A DNA stretch of 64,000 nt from Trissonchulus latispiculum. Lineage: Eukaryota > Nematoda > Enoplea > Enoplida > Ironidae. Under the pieces are notes generated by a model. The model saw only the letters and a list, made by a program, of their open reading frames with translations, was not told the origin of the DNA and searched no databases. Each line of letters begins with the position of its first letter. Within the stretch, counting starts at the first letter, position 1. The stretch is taken from contig JASAND010032067.1 of NCBI GenBank assembly GCA_030248195.1, forward strand, positions 94,198 through 158,197, written 5' to 3'. The translations under genes and the position numbers were made by a program. Positions 55,300 through 64,000 of the stretch are shown in pieces.

Positions 55300-56450
55300 G
55301 CATCAGAAGACCGCTATGGACAAATTTGGTCAGGCTATGCAAAAGAAAATCTTTGTATGAAAGAATTGAACTTTTTAAGTTGAATATACAAAGAGAAATT
55401 TCGATTTTTCATTTTTCATATTTTATCATTTTTGACTAGCCACTGTGGTGGCATGGAAAGTAATTGAGAAACGGGTGTACCGAGACACGAGACTTAACTA
55501 TTTACTTAGTTCAATATCATAGGGGTCGCGGCAGCGACCCCTATAATATGTGTGAAAAGTGGCTGGAGACAGTGTAAAATAAGCTGCGCAGAAGTTGCGC
55601 AAAATCCTGCGCAGATCCTGCACAGATTTCATGCGCAAATTGTAGAGTACATCGAGTTTAGAAAGTCTCTGAAGTTTCAGCCCCGTATCACTTACCGTTA
55701 AAAAGTTGCGCCCCGGACCGGTTATTGCGGCGATGTTTTTTTCCGGTTTCTCCTATTTGATGGTTGTATTGTACATAATGTTCGCCGCTTTCACGTGATC
55801 AGCAGCGGTCGGCCAACCTAAAGGGCTATGAAAGAACCCTCTAAACCTAAAGTACCCTCTAAAGAATTTAAGAATCACAACTTTTTTTCACCACAGCTGC
55901 GCCACAGCGCCGCAGCGGCGCCGCAAAGTCGGCTCATAGCGAAAAGTGACCATTTTTGTAGTCCTCGCTCAGGTCGAACGGTACGAGCTGGAGCTGATTT
56001 CTTTTTATATTCAGAAATTACATATATTGAACTAACTAACGGTCCAGGTTGCGTTTCTCTATCACTTCCCTAGCGACCACAGTGGCCCGTCAAAAATGGC
56101 GAAAATTCGAAAAATGAAAAATCGAAATTTCTCGCTATCTATTCAACTTTGAACGCTCAAATCTTCCATACAATGGTTTTCTGGCACGGAGAATCGATTC
56201 CCGCAGTCAGTTTTACCGTCTGACCCACCCATCTTGCTGGGCTGGCCCCCCCCCCCCCCTGTAAAAAATACCCTGCGTGGGGACTTAGGCGATTTTCGGT
56301 CAAAAATGAAAGTTTTCAAAAGTGGTCAAATTTGGTACCAAATGAAATCCCAAAGCGAGCTGAGCAACTTTTGTCATAGAACTGCATGCTCAAAGTGGCT
56401 GTAGAATTCTGTGGTGGGGTGGTGTGGGGTCTTAGGCGATTATAATGGAT
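55300..56450. repeat. Foldback core joining direct and inverted 147-bp units
   Basis: 55320-55460 pairs with 56080-56200 (AAATTTCGATTTTTCATTTT and its complement). Beyond the right arm an inverted 147-bp unit mirrors the array left of the left arm. 54.2-56.45 kb therefore reads as one foldback element with unequal arms of tandem units (about seven versus one). The centre includes the hairpin at 55508-55552 and a GCGCCGCAGCGGCGCC palindrome near 55905. Confidence 0.7.
55508..55552. repeat. GC hairpin GGGGTCGCGGCAGCGACCCC
   Basis: An 8-bp GC stem with a 4-nt loop inside a longer AT palindrome (ATATCATA/TATAATAT). It has the same design as the terminal hairpins at 10737 and 51517 but a different stem sequence. 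Confidence 0.85.
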
Positions 56451-56487
56451 AGACATAGGCCCAACACACATATTATCTCCTTGATGC

Positions 56488-56610
56488 CACCAGTACATTT
56501 CGTATGCCCAATAAACTTTGCATGCAAAATTTCAGAGTTTCAGTTAACTCCAGTAGCTTGAACCATGAACCAGTTGAATCACATCTAGCCACCCATGAGT
56601 TTAATCAGCG
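56488..56610. repeat. Single 148-bp-family unit next to the 147-bp-family unit
   Basis: CCCAATAAACTTTGCATGC, AAATTTCAGAG and CCAGTAGCTTGAACCATGAA match the 148-bp repeat of 50.1-51.0 kb. It begins about 40 bp after the inverted 147-bp unit. Confidence 0.8.
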
Positions 56611-57820
56611 AAGTAACGTACTTCAGCAGCACTCTAGTGCAGCGCAACAAGATGTAACCTTTACTCTGAAGGAAACTCATACGGCACGATTTGCAATGTT
56701 CTGCCAGACTTATGTGCAAAATTTCGGGCGATTGCAACTTAACTGTAGTTACTTACAGGCCGTGCTGTACTTCTGCAGCACTCCACTACAGCGCAATCAC
56801 ATAGTAACATCGTAATAAGTATACAAAACGTATCTATAATAGTTTGTCATGTTCTAAACAATCTGTATGCCGAATTTCAAATACCAGTGACGAGTGAATT
56901 ACCTGTTATCGACTGTGCTGTGTTCGGGGCAGCACATACAGCACGGTGGAAGCTACAGAGTGCACTAACTGACATACCTACAGTTCCTCCTTACTACAGA
57001 CATACTTTTCACCTTATTTCATATATTTAGCCCTTTACAGTAAGTCTACAGACAGCGTGCTATGGTTGCTGCATTACAATACAGCAGGATAGCAGCACCG
57101 CACACCGGTGCGATTATGCTCATCGTTTTCTGCGACCCCGATAACCGTCTTATGCGTGCAAGTATATGGCCCAAAACAGCATATTTATACCTATTTTTGA
57201 CTATTTCCTGTGGCGTTGCGACTTAGAAATTTTCCGAAAATGGCTATTTGATGGAACCAACTTTGGGCAAACCGCCAGAACGATCATGGCCAGATAAACA
57301 CCGTCGTTAGAACATATAAACCTTTCCATACATCCTTATGCACGTCCTGTAGTCCTGTAGCTGTACAGAGTCCTGTAGCTTTGACAACAAATTAGCCATT
57401 TTTGGCCATTTTAGCACCAAGTCCACTTTTGGCCGGCCGTACAGGTGGCCGGCCGGGCCGGAAAGCGAAAAATTATCAAAAAGCTTCACTTTCGGGATAT
57501 ATACGTTCAGAAAAACCAAACTTCACCTGCTGAAAATGCCCAGATCGTTGCAACACTGCGACAGAAAATTGTATTTTTCCAAGCGTGACTTATACGGAAC
57601 CAAAACAAATGAATCTAATTTGCCCCGAAGCGAAAATTTTCAAAATTGGAAATTTAGAGCAAAACTTTGTTGCGACTTGTAGTACTCGTCGTGTAGATTC
57701 CAACGATATCAAAATTGTCCAGTTTCGCTGAGTATTTAGCTGACACGAAGCTCGAACGGGTGTCTAACGGCCGCACTGAGCCTTATACACCCATATTTCA
57801 GGCGAGCGCTCTCGCGCTCC
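56611..57820. other. Non-coding; partial dispersed element
   Basis: 57112-57250 starts like the dispersed element (TTATGCTCATCGTTTTCTGC, GACTTAGAAATTTTC), then diverges, with no hairpin end. Repeats of CTGTAG(C)TG occur around 57345-57385. No gene. Confidence 0.45.
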
Positions 57821-57821
57821 C

Positions 57822-58312
57822 GTATAATGGGTCCGTCAATCTTAAACTGGCAGCAGAATGGACTAATTCTAACAAGACTTCGCAATTGCCCTTTTTATTC
57901 TAATTAGAATTAACCATTGCAATTTTGTTCTGTACCACTGTTCTCACTAAAAACCAATAAACACAAGTGCGCAATCGTTTACAAATCGCATCTTCTAAAA
58001 ATTTGTCTAGCATTTTTAAGTAGAATTCGTACTTTGGTCATATATTATAAGCTATATAAGCTATAAAAGCTATATAAGCTATATATAAGCTTGATGTAAG
58101 CAGCTGCTATTTCTATTGAGGACTTGACAATATTAGTCCTAACAGCTGCGCATTCTATTTAAAAACTCAACTTCGCAAAGCGCAGTGTATTTAGAATGTG
58201 CAGTGCTGAAAACTAGCGTACGGCTCAATCTCATTAAAAAACGCAAGCACGAATACGATTTCTAAGTAGATGCGTCCATTTTGCTGCCAGTTTAAAATTG
58301 ACGGACCCATAA
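57822..58312. repeat. Palindromic MITE-like element
   Basis: TATAATGGGTCCGTCAATCT at 57822 pairs with its complement ending at 58312, with arms of about 41 bp continuing through AAACTGGCAGCA. The centre has AGCTATATAAGC-type repeats (58050-58090). Confidence 0.7.
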
Positions 58313-58439
58313 TAGTACAATCAAAACACTTCAAAAACTCACAATTTAAAAGTTTGGAAACTAAAAAGTTTAGACCATAAAAACTATAAAAATATAAAAA
58401 TAGTGTAAAGTTTATGAACCAACAAAAAATTCACCTTGG

Positions 58440-60200
58440 CATGAAATGAAAAAGTTAATATGAGCCATGATTGCAAAAATTTAAATCTGTCAAGCACTAT
58501 AGCTATAAGCACACCTGCGGCGTAAAAAATTAGCGATTCTTAAATACCACATGGGATACTACCAGACCTGCAGGACGGCGTACCCGAAATTAAGGTGGGT
58601 GGGGTCTGCCGTTTGGACGTGGGGTTGGGATGGAGAAAAACCACATTTGGGGGGATTTTTGGTAAAAAATGAAAAACATTAGCAAATTTGCTAAAAAGCC
58701 ACTATTTCACACTAAAAAGCAACAATATTTGTTTTCTTTGGCTCATTTGATCAAAAAATTTCCAAAAATTTTCCAGTTTTGCAAAACTTTTCTGTTTTAT
58801 TTTTTTGAATTTTGAGCCAAAAATTTTAAAATTTTCACGGTGGTTTGTGGCAAATTTGGGTGCGTGCGGTCTGGGATTTCGCTATTTCTGCGTGGGATCT
58901 TCCATCAAAATTTCGAGGATAGGATTGCCACTTTCCCATTTGTCTAGACGGAGCGCCCCCCCCCCTCCATGCGCCCCCAAACACATCTACATATGTAGGA
59001 GCATAGTACCGTGAGTTTACTTTAGGCAAAAAAGTTGGGGTGGAAGGGCCCCCACCTATTGGCGGTCGGCGGGAAGTCACAAAGTGGGGGGAATAAAATA
59101 GGCTAAAAAACCCAAAACTACCATATAGCCATTGGGGGGGGGAACCCCATGTGTTCGGATTATCGCTGGAACTTTTTTATTATAAAGGGTTTCTCAGAAC
59201 TTTATATACCATCGTAGGGCGTACTTAGAACTTTCTTTTAAGCCTATTTGCACTTCTCTAGGTTGTATCGTTAGACAGACTCAAATTGTTCCAATGACAT
59301 CCACCATACTTTCCTTGGGGGGGTTGGAGGGTATCCTCCAAAATTTTTGACCAAAATTAGCCCCCCCCCCCCAGATTTTTTGACTTACCCTCCCTCAACT
59401 TTTGGCCCCCCCCCGCCCCCAAACCCCTCTCAACTATTTTTGGACCCAAAAAGTTAGCTAAATTTGGTCGAAAAATGGTCATTTTTTGAAAAAATTTTAT
59501 AAAATTTTTACATAAAATCGCTTTAAACCGGTGCAAAAACACCTAAAACGTTAAGAACAAGCCTTATTTTGTTGAAAAAAGGGCTAAATTATAGAAAATT
59601 TTGCATTTTTGGCCATTTTTCGAAATTTCTGACGTCCGAATTCTGGGGGGGGGGGAGTTGGGGGGTACCGCCATCATATTTCGGAGGTCGGCCAAGATTT
59701 ACCGTCCGCGCCCCGAAACCCAAATTTCTAGGGACACTATGATGTTCATAACCACACATCTCGACATTACAGCCTGTGAGACAGGATTAATATCAAATGC
59801 GAGCTCAGCAACCTCGAAAACCCTTATATATGTTGTTTTTAAGGTTGCGTGGCACTTTTGGCAGTCCAACCTGGTAACTAGCAGCGCCTGAACAGTGTGA
59901 CGGTAAACCATACGTGTGGCTGGCGAAAAAAGTAAAGGTGGCGTTCAGAAAAACAAATTGCTAGGGCGTTTGACAATAAAATGGGGGGGGAGCGCGAAAA
60001 GACGATTTGGGGGAGGGGTAAAAAATTGTGTTGCGGCGGGGGGTCGGCTAAAATTATACATGGCCCCGCCACCTTCCCCCCTCCTCTCCCCTCCTCGCCC
60101 TCCCCCCCCCCCCATACGTGTACCTTGAGAAATCGTTGGTGGAGGGGGTAACCATAGGTGTAACGGAGATTTGGGGTGGGGGAGACACCCCCCTAAACAT
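58440..60200. repeat. G/C-tract-rich repeat DNA
   Basis: 58580-58900 is a diverged copy of 60665-60985 (CGAAATTA(A/C)GGTGGGTGGGGTC ... GTGGCAAATTTGGGTG pattern). Homopolymer runs of 8 or more G or C recur around 58960, 59135, 59360-59420, 59645, 59985 and 60105. Frames here translate to low-complexity Gly/Pro/Phe and are not genes. Confidence 0.6.
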
Positions 60201-60212
60201 TTTGTGGGGGGG

Positions 60213-60676
60213 GGCCCCCTCTGGCGACCCCCCCCCCCCAACCCCCCCCAGGACCCCCCCCCAACCCTCCCCCAAAAAATTTTTCATTTTTTATGCCAAA
60301 AATCGTTGCTAATGATAAAAAACATCTAACCATAAAGTAATTTTAACATTAGACAGTGGTTTTAACCTCAAAAACTTGATTGCCAACATGTTTCCAAGTC
60401 CAAAATAAAGACAATATTGAGTCATAAGATCCATAATACAGTTAAAAACGTGTATTTCTCATAATAATAAACAGTTTAAGCCAAAAATTTGGACATTTTT
60501 GAAAATTTTTGCAAAATTTACCCAAAAAATAACCAATTTTTGGCCATTTTTCGCGCCTTCGGCGCGACTACCCCCCCCCCAGTTGGAGGGTTGAAAACGT
60601 TTTGGGGGAGGGTTGAAAAAAGGCTTGGGGGGGGCTACCCCCCCCCCAACCCCCCCCCCCACCTTACACCTATGGG
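60213..60676 (-). repeat. G-tract repeat, inverted copy A
   Basis: Reverse complement of 62217-62666: GGCCCCCTCTGG end, ATTAGACAGTGGTTTTAA block, GCGCCTTCGGCGCG palindrome at 60553-60566, and CACCTTACACCTATGG end. Confidence 0.8.
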
Positions 60677-62216
60677 GGTAACCGAAATTACGGTGGGTGG
60701 GGTCAGCCGTTTTGAGGTGGGGTGGGGTCTGGAAAAATCGAATTTGGGGGGGGGTGGGGAGTAAAAAATTTTTTGGTCAAAGATTTAGCAAAAATTCCCA
60801 AATTTGATAAAAAAACGTTATTTCCAACTAAAAATCAAAAACATTTCATCATTTTTGCTCATTTTTTCGGAACAAATTGGTTTTTTTGCAAAAATTTCGA
60901 ATTTTTCCAAAAAATTTCCAATTTTTAGTAATTTTGAGGCAAAATTTTCAAAATTTTGAGGGTGGGGTCTGGCAAATTTGGGTGGGTGGGGTCTGGCATT
61001 TGGCCATTTGGGGGTGGGGTCTGCTTCGAAAATTTCGAGGGTGGGGTCGGCACTTTTCCATTTGGGGGGAGGGGTTCCCAAGTAAAATTATTGTAAAATT
61101 TACAATGACCTCACAATCGATTTTTAACATTGAAAAACAAGTAGGCTGAGGGGAGGGGGAAGGGGTTACTGTATTCTGGCTCAGTAAACTTAACGGAAAC
61201 TTTTTCAGTACGATTAGCAAGATGCATATTTTCCGCGCTACGCTACAGCGTAGTTTTGCCTAGAGCTTTTAGTTTCTAGCGTAGTCTTATTTATCAAGAG
61301 AAATGTAATGTCAAGTTTTCCGGCGTTTTCCTATGTTTTACACTTCAATATGCCGGACGTTTGATTGACAGGTTTCTATTTTCTCAAATATAAGGAAATG
61401 GCAAGGACTACGCAAGGAATAAGGTTCACCACGTGACACTACGCAGCAAGCGGAGACCAAATATAGCAATCTTTGTGTGCGTAGTTGAAGTTTGCAAAAT
61501 GCGCTAACTTGACATGGGTCTGTATCCTTACCATCCCCCTCGCCTCCCATAGGTGTGTTTGGGGGGGGGGGTTTCCTTCTACCCCTTATTCCTTCTTTCA
61601 AGATTTTCCCAGATACCTCCCCCCTAAAAATTTTCAAACAGCTACCTAAATTTTTAAAAATTTTTAGCTAAAAAATTCGAATTTTTACAAAAAAAAACAA
61701 AAATTACCAAAAAATTGCTACAATTCCGTTAATTAAGCTGAAAATCGTTAAAAATAGCTGTAAATAAAGAAAATTTAGCATTTTTTAACAAAAAACGGAC
61801 ATTTGCCGCAATGTTTCGCCAACCCCCCCTCCTCTAAAAATTGTTCCTACCACTTCCCCCAAATCGTTTTTTCATACCCCTCCCCCCTAAAAATTTTCAA
61901 TTCCCTAACTAAATTTTTGTAAATTTTTAGCTGAAAATTCGAAATTTTTACAAAAAATTCCAAAAATTAAGAAAAAATTGCTAGAATTCTCTGAATTAAG
62001 CTAAAAATCATTAAAAATAGCTGTAAATAAAGAAAATTTAGAATTTTTAACGATAAACTGACTTTTCCGAAATTTTTCGACAACCCCAACCTGCCCCCCC
62101 CCTAAAAATTTTTCTTACCCCTCCGCCCAAACCCACGCTTTTCACAACCCCGCCCTCCCTCCAACCCTTTTTTTGTTAAACCCCCTAGCTAATTTTTTTC
62201 GTCAGCCACACTTATG
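60677..62216. repeat. Spacer of further G/C-tract repeats
   Basis: Runs of GGTGGGGTCTGGC words (60690-61070) and TCCCCCCTAAAAATT words (61610-62140, itself a diverged tandem pair of about 250 bp). A unique 0.4-kb segment at 61150-61550 has no recognisable gene. Confidence 0.55.
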
Positions 62217-62666
62217 CCCATAGGTGTAAGGTGGGGGGGGGTAGCCCCCCCAACATTTTTCAACCCCCCCCCCCGAAATTTTTTGGGGGCCTCCCCCCCT
62301 CCCCCCAACTGGGGGGGGAAAGTCGCGCCGACGGCCCGAACATTAGCCAAATAGGGTATTTTTAGGGTAAATCACACAAAAAAATTTTCAAAAAGTCCCA
62401 AATTTTGGCAATGTGCTTATTATTACGAGAAATACAAGTTTTTAATAGTTTTATGGACTTTTTATTGAATATTCGCCTTCTTTTGAACTTAGAAACACCT
62501 GGACAATCAAGTTTTAGAGTTTAAAACCACTGTCTAATGTAAAAATTACTTCATGATTCGATGTTTATTAGTATTACAAACGGCTGAAAATGCTATTTTT
62601 GACATAAAAATTCAAAAATTTTTTGGGGGGTCCTGGGGGGGGGTTGGGGGGTCTCCAGAGGGGGCC
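62217..62666 (+). repeat. G-tract repeat, copy B
   Basis: Direct partner of the inverted copy A. CCATAGGTGTAAGG start, CCACTGTCTAATGTAAAAAT block and GGGTCTCCAGAGGGGGCC end. The palindrome position here reads GTCGCGCCGACGGCCCGAAC, a diverged version. Confidence 0.8.
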
Positions 62667-62694
62667 ACAGGAAAACTTTTGTTGGAAAAAAACC

Positions 62695-62895
62695 GGAAAA
62701 ACTTTTCCATTATTCCGATTTTTTTCCGATATTTTTTTGATCTTTTTTCCGATATTTTCCAGACATTTTTCCGATTTTTTCCAGACATTTTCCCAATATT
62801 TTCACGATATTTTTCGGAAATTTTTCTGTGATTTTCCGGATATTTTTCCGATGTTTTCCGGATATTTTCCCAAACTTCCCCAATATTTTTCTTGG
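62695..62895. repeat. TTTTCCGATA minisatellite
   Basis: About 200 bp of imperfect 10-16-bp units built on ATTTTTCCGATATTTTCC and variants (ATTTTCCAGAC, ATTTTCCGGAT). The Phe/Ser- and Lys-rich frames across it are artefacts of the repeat. Confidence 0.85.
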
Positions 62896-64000
62896 AATTT
62901 TCTCGACACCTGCATACGTCTCGCACTGTATATACAGCGTATTATACATATGCACAGTAATGACCGAAAAAAATTTCGAGAGGCTAGCCAAGAATTTTCA
63001 CATAACTGGTGGCAATTAAATAGAGCCATTTATTACCGTCAACCGGGGCTACTTTGCCTTCGGAGTAACTGCCCTGCTTCGAAGAATGCAGCGAAAATTC
63101 TGCTGACCGCTCGCCCCATATCGTAATAGAATAAATTTTTTTGCACTGTACAGCAAGCGTTCTATTTCTGCTGCAGCAAATTTCGTGTAAGTAACCCTTA
63201 GTACGGATGCCCCTGGAGTTATTTAGTACGACAGTTACAAAATTTCGAAAAATGCCGAATTTTAGCTATTTGAAATTCAGCTAAACCACCCCCCCCCCCT
63301 TAACAAACTATAGTAAATTATACTCCAATTAAACCTTAAATCTGGCTATCTTGTAGAGCCTATCTCTCGATCGATAAAATTTGAACATTAATATTTAACC
63401 CCGGTGGGCAATTACCCCAACATGGGGCTACTTTGCCCGCCGAAAGGCTACTTTGCTCAATTAAATTAGTTGCAAACCAAAGCATATTGGACACCTTATA
63501 CCTAGAAGAAAACATGCATAATAGGTTTCTCAAAGTTCTTTCTGTGTAAAACTATTCCGTCAGTGATGAAACTGACTTAAATTTGTCTAAGTCATCAGTT
63601 TCACATTTTTGTAATGTTTATGGTTGGCATAAATTAAATCCAATGAATAGAGAAGAAAATAAAATATTCAACCTATCACTGATTAGCCATCCAAGATTTG
63701 ATCCGAGTTAGAAATCAACGCAATAAGATTTTTCTGGATCCAATAAAACAGCGCTTTGGTATATACATAGTCCAGTTAATGAGTGAAGAAAACTTTCTTT
63801 CAATGTTGCAATCGTAAAAACGACAATTTCAATAACAAACGATAGGTTAGTTATTAAAAATGCTCAGAATTCCATCGCGATCGTAAATAACAACAGACAG
63901 ACATCATTTACTAGACGTAATGACCATTTTACAAGCATCTATGTATATAAAACTATATAGTTAAATATAAAAAATATCGATGTTATAAAACTACTGGCAC
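62896..64000. other. AT-rich DNA to window end
   Basis: No gene. AGCTAAACC followed by a C run is near 63290. CAACATGGGGCTACTTTGCC and a similar GGGGCTACTTTGCC near 63048 form a short dispersed pair. Confidence 0.4.

Noticed and set aside
59916..60312. Gly/Pro-rich frames on both strands
   Set aside because: Translations of poly-G and poly-C tracts, no conserved domain.
62553..63126. Phe/Ser-rich and Lys-rich frames of 75-167 codons
   Set aside because: Translations of the TTTTCCGATA minisatellite.

Overview
The window is eukaryotic nuclear DNA from an AT-rich genome, most likely an invertebrate animal. Evidence for this: spliced BTB/POZ genes, a DIRS/Ngaro-type tyrosine-recombinase retrotransposon, PIF/Harbinger and hAT DNA transposons, a tRNA-derived SINE, a Ty3/gypsy fragment, and dense MITE and foldback repeats. 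There are no operons, ribosome binding sites or CRISPR arrays. I cannot name the species or phylum from sequence alone.

The host genes are a direct tandem array of one small gene family on the + strand. Three intact-looking copies begin at 10153, 20538 and 30040, about 10 kb apart. Each has a 244-nt first coding exon, a phase-1 intron that splits the BTB domain, and a second exon of 506 or 509 nt. The product is about 250 residues: an N-terminal BTB/POZ fold, a short alpha-helical extension, and a C-terminal cysteine-rich module with eight near-invariant cysteines and one histidine, a likely zinc-binding unit I do not recognise. Two broken tails of the same family lie at about 1183-1467 and 12700-12957. 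A 3' splice acceptor sits 17-21 nt before every start codon.

Region by region: 1-2.9 kb has a dead BTB tail and a small MITE. 2.9-7.36 kb is a nearly complete YR retrotransposon on the - strand, and its unoccupied site can be recognised by comparison with the intron of BTB gene 2. 7.7-9.75 kb is a foldback element split by a PIF/Harbinger element carrying a truncated transposase. 10.1-13.0 kb is BTB gene 1 plus a broken tail. 13.0-13.6 kb is a head-to-head SINE pair. 14.8-18.5 kb is a hAT-type insertion with an 8-bp target duplication. 20.5-23.1 kb is BTB gene 2. 23.3-29.4 kb is MITEs and repeats. 30.0-31.8 kb is BTB gene 3. 32.2-36.3 kb is nested hAT-like elements, a Ty3 RNase H scrap and copies of sequence that flank the other BTB units. 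37.3-38.0 kb is a possible LTR. 40.3-41.76 kb is an unrecognised GC-rich open frame of 472 codons on the - strand. 42.4-46.2 kb is three well-bounded MITEs. From 49 kb to the end there is almost only repeat DNA: foldbacks, two satellites with 148-bp and 147-bp periods, a dispersed element with a covarying terminal hairpin, and G/C-tract-rich inverted repeats.

The strongest leads are the BTB plus Cys8-His family, the unrecognised GC-rich ORF, the A1-gag-pol-B1-A2-YR-B2 layout of the retrotransposon, the recurrent MITE design in which each element carries arrays of its own short word, and the paired 147/148-bp satellites. All identities were judged by eye. No database search, alignment program or folding program was run.
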